Assembly (NCBI RefSeq): GCF_005239225.2
Contig: NC_133299.1
Span: 3,724,967-3,788,966, forward strand
DNA from: Populus alba
Taxonomy: Eukaryota > Streptophyta > Magnoliopsida > Malpighiales > Salicaceae
Direction: 5' to 3'
Length of the DNA stretch: 64,000 nt
Shown: in pieces, positions 38,976 to 51,400 of the stretch
How the letters are laid out: each line of letters starts with the position of its first letter
How positions within the stretch are numbered: the first letter of the stretch is position 1
Program-made: the position numbers and the translations under genes
Notes under the pieces: generated by a model
Databases searched by the model: none
What the model saw: the letters and a program-made list of their open reading frames with translations, nothing else
What the model was told of the DNA's origin: nothing

Positions 38976-41324
38976 AAAAAACACGTTAGTTTTAAATAAA
39001 AAGTAACTAGAAAACTTCAAATTGGACTTATAGAGAATTTTAGGTAAGAGATGAGTTTGATACCAATGAAAAAAAAATAAAATCACCTTAAAGTATGCAT
39101 ATCTAAAGATAAGTTTGTTTTGTATTTGTTTTTAAAAGATAAAAGGTGTTAAGTTGTGTTATTGATGTTATGGTTGCTTAAAATAATGTGTGTTATTATT
39201 GTGGGTAAAAAATTAAATTCAAACTAAAAGAAAAGTTATTTGAGAACCTTGGAATGTTAGAATAACTAATCTTCACATTTATATAAAAAAAATAGGCTTG
39301 AACCTGAAAGATTAATGATTATTGAACTTACCTATTTCATTTTATGACGATCAACAATGAGTTAAAAGCCTATGCATATGCTCTCGAGATGGTTTATGTG
39401 GGTTGCGTCATCCTAACCTAAATTCATACTCATGCAAAAGGAAGTGTTAAACAAAAGCAAAAAAAAAAATAAAGAACAAAAGCCAAAAAAATAAAAATAA
39501 ACAAAAGATCATAGCACCTATATTGAATACTCTCAAATGTAAAATGATACAATAATGTAGACATCCGAATAATATTTATACAATTTAATTTATTTAAAAA
39601 AAAGATTATACGATGATGCCGGCTACCGTGCTTAAAGATGCAATAGATTGGAAGGATTGATAAAAATATCAAGCGAAAAAGTATTGAGGGGTACCCTTGA
39701 ATCCTCAAGTCCAGATTCACACATTTAATAATAATTTTTTTTAAAAAAAGTTAAAATAGTGTCCATACATTAGTCAATTTTATTATCCTCTATGCAACAT
39801 TGAGGTATAGGGTTAATCATGGTCGTGGGACTATTCCAGTTGATTTTTGGATAAAAAGATGAATAATGCAAAAACATATAAAAAAATAAAAAATCTCGAT
39901 CTAAGAAAATATGGTGGCCTCAAGACTTAATGATGCAAACATGAGAAATTAAACAAATAAATCACAAATAGATACATCCAATTGTCATCATCAATCACCA
40001 CCTTCCAAGATTTATTTTATTATACACGTTATACATGAATTATTAAAAAAAATACATAAAAGCATCAATTTTTTAGTGTAAAAACAATGAGAACAAATTT
40101 CTATGTCTCAAATAAATCATTATATCAATTTCTAAATTCCTATTATCCTAACCACTCATGGGGTACTAATTATTGACTTTATATCTTGTCAATATTTTTC
40201 TTTCCAACAACATCATACCCTTAAAGGTGATTATGCAATGACTCTAACCCTAACACTTCAAATCAAATATATGAACAATATAGGTCAAAGCACTTAAAGA
40301 CATTATAAATTAAATCAAGGCTCGAGATTAACCTTGGAAGTTACTAGAATATGCTGTGATAATAATAACACGAGAGAGAATTAAGCCACCTACTACATTA
40401 AACACACGTTTGAGACGGTGACACGTGTACTTCACGTCTCAATGCTAAACTTAAAAAAAGGTAGAAACAAGAAGACTTTCAAGCTCCTTTCCTACTATTA
40501 CTACAATTAGTGGTTCTCGCCTCTAGCTAATAGAAGGGGTTTTGGGGTTCCTATTAAAACTACAATTTTAAGACGGTGTAGGATGTTAGTGTATATTTTT
40601 ATTTTTCTAGGTTTTTACTATTAGCGTTGGTGGTATGGTTCATGTTTGTTTGGTGGTATGGTTTAGGTGGAGGTTAGTTCAAGAAGGGTTTAAGGGTTGA
40701 ACTAGTTTGGTTAGAGAAAGGACAATGATTTATGGATGTTTTGGGCTATGTTTGTTATTTTGACAATTTGAGGGTTTAGGTAATGGCAATGACAAGGTCA
40801 AATAATTGATAATTGGTGATGGTGGCGGTTGGTTAAGGAGAAACTGATAAATAAGTTCGTTGTGATGGTGTTTCGGGTTTTGTGCATTATTTTAGTTAGA
40901 GAATGTGGTGGTTGATGATGGAAGTTTTGGGTGCTTGTGTATGGTTGTGTGTTGATGGTTAGCCATAATTGGTGTGGGGAAAAAAAAAGGCTAGCTATTA
41001 AAAGAAAAGGTAGGGTTATTTTTTTTCCCCTTTCCTTTCATATTCTTCTTATTTTTATCTCATTCTCTTTGATCTCTTCTCTTCCTTTTCCTTTCCATTT
41101 TTTTTCCTGATTCATGCCTTTTTTTGGGATGTGTGTCCTATTCTTTATTTATTTATTATTTGTTTATATGTGTGCTCGCCCTTTTCATATAAAATTTTGA
41201 AATATGTATAAGGATTTCTAGATCAGATGATGGGTTGAAAGTCTTATGGCCAACTTTAGTCCCTTTATTTATCCTTTTTTGCTATTCACTATAGTCTCCC
41301 CCCCCCCCCCCACACATATATATA
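38976..41324. other. Gene-free stretch between LINE and chloroplast insert
   Basis: No gene recognised. AT-rich to about 40.5 kb, then a T/G-rich stretch (40580-40980, many 'ggtggt' and 'tggttagg' words) whose origin I cannot identify, then a C run at 41301-41312 just before chloroplast-like sequence begins. Confidence 0.5.
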
Positions 41325-43370
41325 AAGATCAATACATAAAATAAATATAATAAGAAATACAAAGAGAAGTGATCACCTCCTATATATTTCATGCCTTCTC
41401 CTGTAAAGAAACTCGTGAAGCCAACTCCATTGGTAATTCCATCAATTACTCGTCTATCAAAAAAAGAAGTTAATTCCGCCAATCTTCTTATGCCTTCTGT
41501 TAAAGATATTGTATAAAAACATCTATGTAACCACGATTATAGGACCAATCATATATCACATTTATTTATTTTGTCCCAAAGAATTCTCTTAGGACCTTTT
41601 TTAGCAACCAAATTAAGGAATTTCAAATTTTGTAAGGATGAATAAATCGGCTTATATAAAAAAAGACGCTATAAATATCCCAAAAGAAGCTATACTAACT
41701 GAAAAAGTTGAATTTGTTACAAATTCATACCAATCTACAGACTCATTTTGATTTTGATTGTAATGACTTAAAATTAACAGTTTGGATAATATATCCAATT
41801 CATTTCTTCTTTATTGAATTGATTGAAAGGTATTCCTATAGCTCCAATAAACAAGGTAAATAGTACCAAAACAAGCATCAGAAAATAATATAGTATTATT
41901 TTGATTCCTGGGGATAGGAAAAAAAAAATTAATACCAAAATGATTAATAGTAATAAAAGGACACGTCATCTTTCTTACAGTACCATTGGTATATTTTCTT
42001 CCAAAAAAAATGAAGCTCTTTCATTATTATTTTTATTATTTATTGTTAATAAAGGTAATAAACGCATTTTTTTAAACATTTTAATCCTGTTTACCCCATA
42101 AAGATATTGAATAGAATGCGCTGTTTTTTTTTTTTTTTTACCACTATAATTTTGAAAATAAATATTTAAATGCCCTTCAAAAGTAAGTAAATAAACCCGA
42201 AAACATATAAAATGCAGTTAATCCTGCTGTGGAAAAAGCTATTATTGCGAAAATAGGTGAATACGACCAACTATCATTAAGAATTTCATCTTTGGACCAA
42301 AAACAAGGCGAGAGGTGGAATACCACAAAGAGAAAGGGTTCCTAATAAAAAAGCAAATTTTGTTAATTGGAACATGTTTTGTTAAACCACCCATAAGAAC
42401 CATATTTGACTCTTATCCGGAGAATAGCCAACAATACCTTCCATTGAATGAATAATGGATCCAGATTTCTAAAAACAACAATGCTTTCGAATAAGCATGA
42501 GTAATCAAATGAAATAAAGCGGCTCGATAGGAGCCCATACCTAAAAGCTAACATCGTATAACCCAATTGAGACATTGTAGAATAAGCTAAACCTCTCTTA
42601 ATATCTTTTTGAGCAAAAGCTAAAGTAGCTCCTAATAGTACTGTTATTATACCTATCAAAGCTATTAGCTTCATTATGTAAGGTATAACTACGAAAAAAA
42701 AGGAAAAAACTCGAGCTATCAAGAAAAATTCCCGCTGCTACCATGGTAGCAGCATGTATTAGAGCCGAAATAGGGGTAGGTCCTTCCATGGCATCCGGTA
42801 ACCACACATGAAGGGGGAATTGCGCCGATTTAGCAATTGCACCGGAAAATAATAGGAAAGCGCACAAGGTAACAAATAAAAAATGAACCTCATTATCATT
42901 ATTATAAATCAAGTTATTGAATATTTCAAACAAATCCTGAAATTCGAAACTGCCTGTTATCAATAAAGACCTAAAATTCCTAAATAATAAACCAAAATCG
43001 CCTACACGATTAGTTACGAATGCTTTTTAGACAAGCATTGGACACAATAGGTCGTGTGAACCAAAAACCTATTAATAGGTAAGAGCACATTCAACCAAAT
43101 CCAAAAGATATAAATTTGGATTAAATTCGAACTGGTAACTAATCCCAGCATTGAAGTATTGAAAAAACTCATATAAACAAAAAGAAAATCTCAAATAGCC
43201 TTGATCATGAGACATATAACTGTCACTATAAACAAGAACCAAAATTCCAACCGTAGTAACTAATATTAACAAAATAGAAATAAATGAGTCAATCAAGTGC
43301 CCGAACTATAAGGAAAAATCATTGTTGATGTCAAAGACCATACATATTGATAAATGGAACATATTGATAA
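41325..43370 (-). pseudogene. ndhF: Nuclear copy of chloroplast ndhF (broken)
   Basis: Reverse-strand pieces match plastid NdhF, a membrane subunit of the thylakoid NADH dehydrogenase-like complex. They include [20 protein letters not shown] (about 42750-42820), [20 protein letters not shown] (about 42570-42640), and near 43180-43250 the segment [20 protein letters not shown]. The three lie in different frames and are shorter than the plastid gene in total, so several indels have accumulated. The left end carries the C-terminal coding part and the plastid 3' flank. A nuclear promoter is not seen. It is a decayed chloroplast insertion, not a working gene. Confidence 0.9.
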
Positions 43371-44186
43371 ATGGAACTACTATTTATTTGTTTAATAAAC
43401 ATATCGGTCAAAAAAAACCATAACTATACTTAATAATAAAACACTCGAAAAAACTCATATATAGTAAAGTTTTTTTTTTTTTTTTAACACTGAAAAAAAG
43501 TAGCAATCCCATTCTTATTAACATAGGGACTGGAAGTGTAATGAAAGATCTAATCCGTAAACATTAATATGTATATCCCATAAAAAAAATTATTATTTTT
43601 TAATTAAAAATGAATTCTTTCTTGTTTATGATTCATTAACTCTTTTCTCTTTTAATTTTTAAAGAATTAGTCAATAAAAAAAATGAGTTAAGTTTAACTT
43701 ATTTTATCAATGTCTTGACAATTTTTATTTTTAATCACTATAGAAAATAAAACCTTTGATGCTTTCAATCCAATTAAAAGAAGTATTAGGTATATAAAAA
43801 TGTGTAAATTTTGACTAATCTAGTTTAGATCATATGTCTAGGCTGGATAATATAAAGTATGTACATTAAATTAGATAAGAGTTTTTAATTTTTAATTTTA
43901 AAGAATTTTAAAGTTCAGGATAGAACTCGAAACTTTTTTTATTATATTATATGTCTATAACTCAATACTTAATGGGGTTGCTAAACCTTAACATAAATTT
44001 TCTACATAACGAAACCCTAAGGACTAATACAATAAAATAGTTCCAAAAATCTCTTGAATTGAATGTTGAAATTAAAAAAATATTTTTTTTTTCATTAATT
44101 TGAATGTTCCTAAAAAAATATTACATTGAATTAACTCCTTCAAGCTCGACAATTAAATAAAAAAGGGTTATTATAATTTTGAGCAA
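43371..44186. other. Probable plastid ndhF-trnL spacer, decayed
   Basis: Lies between two plastid gene remnants in plastid order, so it is most simply the corresponding spacer. I see no rpl32 coding sequence in it, although many plastomes have rpl32 here; absence fits Salicaceae plastomes, which have moved rpl32 to the nucleus (known from poplar). Very AT-rich; no other gene seen. Confidence 0.5.
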
Positions 44187-44266
44187 GTCGTCATGGTGAA
44201 ATTTATAACATGCTGCTTTTAGAAAGCAATGCTAAGAGCATTTCAATTCAAGTCTGAGTGGTGGCA
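44187..44266 (+). pseudogene. trnL-UAG: Nuclear copy of chloroplast trnL-UAG, decayed
   Basis: The 80-base segment aligns over its whole length to plastid tRNA-Leu(UAG), including the leucine-type long variable arm and T-loop. Many positions are changed, mostly C-to-T or G-to-A; for example the T-arm reads 'caattcaagtctg' rather than 'cggttcgagtccg'. Stem pairing is lost at several positions, so a functional tRNA is unlikely. Confidence 0.85.
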
Positions 44267-44366
44267 TAATATTTTTAAATTATCTTATTAAAAAGATAGA
44301 ATAAATTCTATAATGAATTTAATTTCATATGTAGAATTATAGATAATTAAATTATTCCCTCTTTTT

Positions 44367-44955
44367 ATGATATTTTTGACATTAGAACATATATTAACTC
44401 ATATATCTTTTTTGGTCATTTCAATTGTACTTTTTTAACCCAAGGCTTTGCTACTTGGGGTATTTAACTAACATGCATTAATCTAAAATCTTAGTACTAG
44501 CTCTCCAATCCTTTGTTAATAATGCACATAGGTATGATGGTATCAGTTATGCAACTCTTTTATATGGATCATTATTATCAGTAGAACTTCTAGTAATTAC
44601 ATTTCGAAAAGTCATAAGAATTGTTGGTAAAAACAATAATTTATTAAATGATTCATTTCCCGTTGATGAGATCCAATACATGATCAAAAAAAAAGTATTT
44701 TTAAAAATACTTTTTTTCCTTCTTCTAGGAATTATTACAGGTTTCAATTGATTCAACAATTAGATCATTGGGGTTTTCGTATTCTTAGTATAGGGTTTCT
44801 TTTTAAACCATAGGTATTTTTTCAGGAGCAGTCTGGGCTAATGAAGCATGGGGATCATATTGGAATTGGGACCCAAAAGAAACTTGGGCATTTATTACTT
44901 GAATTGAGACACGAAAGAAACTTGGGCATTTATTACTTGGATTATATGCTTGCCA
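44367..44955 (+). pseudogene. ccsA: Nuclear copy of chloroplast ccsA (truncated, rearranged)
   Basis: The start MIFLTLEHILTHISFLVISI at 44367 matches plastid CcsA, the haem attachment factor for c-type cytochromes. After an internal deletion the frame resumes with ITFRKVIRIIGKNN (about 44595-44640), [12 protein letters not shown], and the haem-binding [20 protein letters not shown] motif (about 44835-44895). A block of about 38 bases containing 'gaaacttgggcatttattac' is then repeated, and homology ends near 44955, well before the normal C-terminus. Frameshifts and missing parts make it non-functional. Confidence 0.9.
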
Positions 44956-45669
44956 ATGATTTTTTCTTCTCCCTTTTTTCCCTGCTTACTTAATATTTTT
45001 TTCACTCATTTTATTTTGATATATTTATTTATTTTTATCATTCATTTTCCACTCACTTATTTTTTTTAATTTTATTTTGTTTAAAAGATTGATATAAAAA
45101 ATAAACTAATGTGCTACAAAAATATGAAATGACTGTGATGTTGAAAAATTGATCAAATTGCATTGAAAAGGTATTTTCACGGAAGTTTTGTAATTTTTTA
45201 ACTTGAAGATATATTGGAAAAATAAGGGTAAAAAATACTCAAAATTTATATTTTTTTTATGGCAACTAACTCTTTTTTATAATACTCATAGCATGAAGAC
45301 ATTGGAGAACTCATTTTTCTTTAGCTTGTTTAGTAAGTTTGCGAAGAAAAGAAAAATAATGCAAGAAAAGAAAAATATTTTTGTATTTTAAAGTTTTGTG
45401 TGCAATAATTATAGAATGAAAATAAAAATGATTGTATAAAAAGATGACCCTAAATTTAAAAGGATCAAGTTGAGAGGTGACCTATCCTCATAAAAAAGTA
45501 AGAAAAACCATTTTGATTGCAGGATTTGGTTTGGTATACTTGATTGGAGGGTTAAGTCGCATGATTGTAGGATTCGACTCAAGATGTTATTATAACAGGG
45601 TTGAGTCTTATAATTGCATGGCAGATTGAACTTGATATCTACTTATACCTCTTTTTTTATATCATCATG
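44956..45669. other. Gene-free spacer after chloroplast insert
   Basis: AT-rich. An open frame at 45203-45391 is low-complexity and not a credible gene. Nothing recognised. Confidence 0.5.
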
Positions 45670-45735
45670 AGAAAACAAAATAGATAATTAGAGATAAATT
45701 AAAATATGGCTAGTTTATAGAGTAACCAACTCGAA
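45670..45735 (+). repeat. Left 66-bp direct repeat flanking the ceQORH copy
   Basis: By hand, 55 of 66 positions match 47954-48019 in the same orientation without gaps. Both contain 'gataaattaaaatat' and end 'ctcgaa'. The repeats bracket the duplicated ceQORH segment. Confidence 0.75.
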
Positions 45736-45814
45736 TGAATTTTTATTATGTCATTTTATAAAGTGATGAAGTCAAAAATAATTTTTATCATATCATTTTG
45801 TAAAGTGATGAGGT

Positions 45815-47925
45815 TATGTCAAAGTTTTGGGAATTTGTGTTTGGGTGTTGTTTGGCAGAAGGTTTCCTTTCCATAGTTGCTCTTTCAGTTCCGATGGCTT
45901 GTGGGTTCCTTACTTGATCTGGTTCGAGCAATGTAAAAGCTTAAAAAGAGGGGTTCCTTGTTAAGATTAGATGATTGTTGCAGTCACTGCTCTAGGACTT
46001 ACACCATTTTCTATGTTCAACGAATTTCCTCATTTGTCAACAAAGATCTACAATTTTTACAAAAAACAAGTTACTTAATCCATGTGGTTCCTTATCAATC
46101 TCATGCTGACTGTGTGTTTGCCAAGCACGCATTCACACATACACACATCACGTTTTTACTTTTTGGCTCTTTGTCGACTTTCTAACTTATTTCCAGCACC
46201 CTTTCTGTTTTTCAAATGACATAGCTTGTAATCCATGTGGTTAACATTCTTTCAATCTCTGGTTATTTAAAAAATGCGTAATGAAAGGGGTTGGGGGTGG
46301 TTAGAAGAGTATAATTAAATTGTTGCGTACATCATATTAGATAAAGCACAAGTAGAGAATTGTTTCCAGGTATTGAAAAAGGCACGAGTCAATAACAAGT
46401 GTGTGAGTAACTTGTATCTAAATCTGTCTATCACATGAACAGCCAACCTTCATGCCCTCAATATGTTCCATGAAAGTGACCGGCGAAATACAACTTTTAT
46501 CAAGGACTACTTGTTTCTTTTCTCCATGGACAACTTAGTTTCCCCTGAAAAGTAGAATCTGATAACTCTATTTTGGACATTTGATCAGCTTCAATGAAAC
46601 ACGAAAGCGATACCTTATTGTCATCATTGTAGCTACTTTTTTTGGAAGGCAAACAGGTCAAAGCTTTTGATGCTTATGAATTTTTCTTACTAGCTTGTAA
46701 TATTGCCAACTTGAGGCGCATTATAGAGGTTAGTTTGCTTAGTGCCTTGCTCATGGATCTTGTATACCATTAAGTGTTACATAGGAGTATGGACCTGGGA
46801 CTTGGCACATGCTATCTACCTGGTTGCAAACATATGAATAGTGCATTATAGCATTTGACAATCTTATGTGTGAGGAGGAATTTTACCATTGGTCTCTGAA
46901 TTTTGTTTTGTTCTGTTTCTTTGATTAATTGTTGTGTGTTCTACAAACAACAGAGTGGAGGTGGACTAGCTGAATTTGTAGTGGCTAAGAAGAGCTTGTC
47001 AGTTGCAAGGCCACCTGAAGTTTCAGCAGCTGAAGGTGCAGGCTTGCCTGTTGCTGGGCTCACAGCTCACCAGGCTCTCACTCAATCTGCTGGGGTCAAG
47101 CTTGATGGAAGTGGTAACCGGAAAAATATTCTGATCACTGCTGCCTCAGGTGGTGTAGGTCACTATGCAGTTCAGCTTGCAAAGCTTGGAAACACTCATG
47201 TGACTGCCACTTGTGGGGCTCGTAACATCGAATTTGTGAAGAGCTTAGGTGCTGATGAGGTTCTGGATTACAAAACCCCAGAAGGAGCAGCTCTGAAGAG
47301 CCCATCTGGTAAGAAATATGATGCTGTGATCCACTGCACTGCTGGCGTTCCTTGGAGCACTTTTGAGCCAAATCTGAGTGAAAATGGGAAGGTTATAGAC
47401 ATCACTCCTGGCCCCAGTGCCATCATGACTTTTGCTTTTAAGGAACTTACCTTCTCCAAGAAGCAGCTGGTGCCTCTGTTTATGACTCCTAAGGGTGAGA
47501 ACCTGAATTATCTTGTTAATCTGGTAAAGGAAGGGAAGCTTAAAACAGTGATCGACTCAGAGCATCCATTAAGCAGGGCTGAAGATGCTTGGGCTATTAG
47601 TATCGATGGTCATGCTACCGGGAAGATCATTATGGAGCAGTGAATGAAATTAATGTGTTTGAATTGCTAAAATTTCTGCAACTGTGAGTTCTTTCCTGTA
47701 CAATGTGGATCCGATGCCATACACAGCTGAAGAGGCATTATACGATGTGGGATCTTGTAAATAATAGGGTTTGGGTTGAGTTTGATAGCTATTGATTATG
47801 TTTGTTCTTCAATATCGGATGCTTCTGTTTTCGTTTTGGTGTTATTTTATTTATTTAATGACGTGAGACTTCCATTTACGGGCTCATTCTAGGTATTGTT
47901 TGTCGTCTGAGAGTTCAATGTTGCA
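45815..47925 (+). pseudogene. Partial, rearranged duplicate of the ceQORH gene with intact last exon
   Basis: Homology to the ceQORH locus starts abruptly at 'atgtcaaagttttgggaat' (copy 1: 29738) and runs past the stop codon to about 47925 (copy 1: about 32190). Exons 1 and 2 are absent. Exon 3 is lost in a gap matching copy-1 bases of about 30081-30497, and nearby intron pieces are duplicated and shuffled. Exon 4 (46954-47643, 230 codons with stop) is open. By hand it differs from copy 1 at about 24 of 690 bases and 13 amino acids, with the AASGGVG nucleotide-binding motif kept. Without the N-terminal GroES-like domain a normal enzyme cannot be made, so it is called a pseudogene. A truncated Rossmann-domain protein from a chance promoter cannot be excluded. 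Confidence 0.85.
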
Positions 47926-47953
47926 TGAGTAAATAGAAAGAATTGAACTTGTT

Positions 47954-48019
47954 AGAAAATAAGATAGATAATTGGAGATAAATTAAAATATAGTCAATTT
48001 ATAGACTGACTAGCTCGAA
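47954..48019 (+). repeat. Right 66-bp direct repeat flanking the ceQORH copy
   Basis: Partner of 45670-45735, lying about 30 bases beyond the end of homology to the original ceQORH locus. Part of it ('tcattttataaagt') recurs once more just downstream. Confidence 0.75.
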
Positions 48020-48463
48020 GTAATGTCATTTTATAAAGTAATCAACTCGAAGTAATTTCAACAGGCAAACTCATAGTGATTTTTATCATTTCATTCTCCG
48101 AAGTATACCATTTGCTAAATCAAACATTGATCCCCATGATAACTCGACAGGTCACTCATAGCCAATTAGCATGCCTGATGCATTTTCTGTCATTTCATTG
48201 TTCTTTCCAGTTCCAGAATCGAATTAAGGTTTTTATCACATACATAAAGGCCCTCAAAATTCTGAGGGGATCTATTCAATCATACTTTGGCTCCAAAACT
48301 TCTGGGAGTCTGATATGAACTGCCTAAGCAGTTAAAAATAACTTATTGCCTCTTGCAGATCTTTGAAGACAAATGAACTGATCATAGCTTCAGTATATCT
48401 CCTCTCCTGATCACACTGTTCGTCCTGAACTTTAGTGATGGCGCAACAGATTGCAATCAGCAG

Positions 48464-51400
48464 TTAGAAATAATTTTTAGTTATTGCCTCTTCCAGTTCT
48501 TTGAATTCCCATGCATCTTCTGCTGAATATTCACCTGCCAGAGAGAAAAAGCGTGTCACCAAAATGTCTCTCTCTCTCTCTCCTCTCTCATTCTTTTGAT
48601 TTTCTTTTCCTTTTCCCCTGATGTCTACACGATATGATGAGTAAATTAAACGCAGATTACATGCTTGATCATCAATTTAAACTTCGAGAAAAAAAAAAAA
48701 AAAGGAAGACTCTTACCAATTGAATCTCTTCGAAGAGCAGTCAAATGAGCACAACTGCAAGTGAAAGGTTAAGTTAGAAACATAACTAAGAAAGAGATGT
48801 TAGCACCATATTCCTCATAATGCCATTTCTTTATCTAAGAAAGAGGATGGAGAACTCTGATTATCTTCACTTGAGAGCTTAAATGGTCTAAAAAAAGTCA
48901 AGAAATTAAAGTGAAAATACAGATTCTGATTTTATAGGCGTTATCAATTTAGAAATTTCACCAACCATGCTCTCAGAGGTATCCAGAACCTGTTAAAACA
49001 AGCTTAAGGAACAATAAAACCTTGGAGCTTAGATTCCCAACTTTGAGGTTCTAGGTTCAAATCCCACAAGGAGAGGACAGTTTTTGGGATGTAGAAGGGC
49101 TACCAGCCATTTTGTAGTTCAAGAGACAGTCCTCATAAGCTACCATTTCACCAAAATAGAGCTATTGAGATTGTCCTTGTTCAGGCACTTCGGATGATTC
49201 TGGATGCTCAAATGGTTGCAAGTTTTCATGCATTTAAAATGTCAAAGCACAAGCGAAGCTGCAATTTGAAACAATAGGGTTTCTTATTATAATATAGGTT
49301 TCATCAATGACAAACTGTCAAAGCCAACTGATTTGGAATTCCTTCTGGAAGTTGGAAGCCAAAGACTACAAGATTTCAGAACCCTGAAACTACTGGCCAC
49401 AGGATAAATTGATGAAAGAGACCATTGACCAACAAAATATAAGGAGAGATGAACCCATCAGTAAGTCATTACCTTCCAAGAGCCTTTCCAAAATCAGCAC
49501 AGAGTGACCGAATGTATGTTCCTTTAGAGGATGTCACTCGGAAGATCAAGTTTTGCCTGCAATAACCACACAAAGTCAGCTCAGGTCAGAATACCAAGAA
49601 ATATGATTGAAACTAGTTCTCTTAGATATTGTCAAATCAAACCCTCCATTAGTTTGTTGGAAGTTCTCCCATCATGAAATTTATCATCCAATGCACAAAC
49701 TCATAAACCCAATATTTTCAAAGAATAGAAAATAAAAGCATTTCTTGAAAGTGAAATTTTGGAAATGAAATTTTATGCTAGATGTCATCAAATTTTTTTA
49801 ATTGTGAAAAGATGGACCGAATTGAACATTGGCATGCATTTAGTTTAATCATATGACCTACCCTATTGAGCCTCAAAATAAGCTTGAACTTCTAGTATTT
49901 AACCTGATACTTTCAAATAATAGAAAATAAAAGCATTTCTTGAAAGTGAAATTTTGGAAATGAAATTTTATGCTAGATGCTATCAAAGTTTTTAAATTGT
50001 GAAAAGATGGACTAAATTGCACATTGCAATTCATTTAGTTTAATCATATGACCTACCCTATCGAGCCTCAATAAGCTTTAGCTTCTAGAATTTAACCTCA
50101 GGTAGTTTCAAAGCCCTAGATATTGTTAAGCGACAGTTCAGTGATCAAGTGACTTTTAGGTTGACTCATGAATGTGTCGAACCATAGGTATAAGGTATGG
50201 TTTCATAAAGAATCAACAAAAAAATAAATTAATTATGAAGGGACAGACTTGCAAGTGGGTGTGTGCCTACATTCATGCATATGCAACAAGATCTATATGA
50301 CCTGTCCTCTAAGCTTCGCTCTATGTCGAATTGAAAAATTGAAATTCTTCTAGGCGAGAGCTCAATGCTTTCTCCTTTCCTTGCTTTCTCATACATCCTT
50401 TCACCTCCAACCTGTCACAATGCAGCAGAACTCTTAGGAAATAAACTGACGGCCTGTAACAAAAAGTCTTGAATTTGTGTATGCATTTACAAGTCACAAC
50501 AAGATCTTCAGGTAAAAAAATCCCATCACTCTAGAGTTTCTAAAGGAATTAGAGACCTTAAATTCCCATGATCATGGTGCGAGCAAATAGGCCAAAATGA
50601 ACTTGAGCATTACCACTCACCACAATTGAGGAGACATGTTAAGAATCTTAGGTTCTCATACTAGATAACTCACTCACCATTTGATCCCTTGACAATGATA
50701 CATTTTCAATTTCTAAGGAGTAATTGATTACAGAAACAACCAGTATATGATGAAAGATGTGGACAAAATCTAGAAGCATAACTAAGAAGACAATAGCCAA
50801 TTTTTTACCTGGTAATAGATTTCCCGAGTTCATGGAACGAACGCGGATATATGACATTGTATTATGCCTATTGCGCATTTGCTGATATATAATACACATA
50901 CACCTAACATGCTCTTAGCCTCTAAGTGCCTAAGCCCAACTCTGTTGAGCTTCCAAGCTATACGACTCTGTTGAGTCTTCAAGCTAGCTCCAAGAATACT
51001 TTTCCTCCATTAATATAATGATATGGGACACTTTCTTCGTTATTCTTGGCCTAATAATATCTATTGTTTTATTTCCTTGATTCTTAAGATTTTCTAGGAT
51101 GTGAAGAGTTTGAAAATAGTCCAAGATGCAACTTGGTAAAACAAGCATGATTTTTTATTTAACCATTGAATCGAGCTAAAATTTTGACTTAAGATTTTAA
51201 AGACCCTTATTAGGTTAAAATTTCATTATAATTGAAGATCAAGAAGGCCTTAAAAAAAAATAGAAAATATTGTGAAAAATTATCTTTATTTATCTTGTTG
51301 TATTTGGATTATTTTTTCTATTTAGATTAGGACTTTCAATTTAATTATGATTTTACTAGTTAGGAATACTAATGCTAGATGAATTCTATTAGTTATACAA

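Noticed and set aside
44187..44266. Functional nuclear tRNA-Leu gene
   Set aside because: It is a plastid-type trnL-UAG with many transitions that break stems, embedded in a decayed chloroplast insert.
46954..47643. Second functional ceQORH gene
   Set aside because: Exons 1-3, including the GroES-like domain, are missing, so a complete enzyme cannot be encoded.
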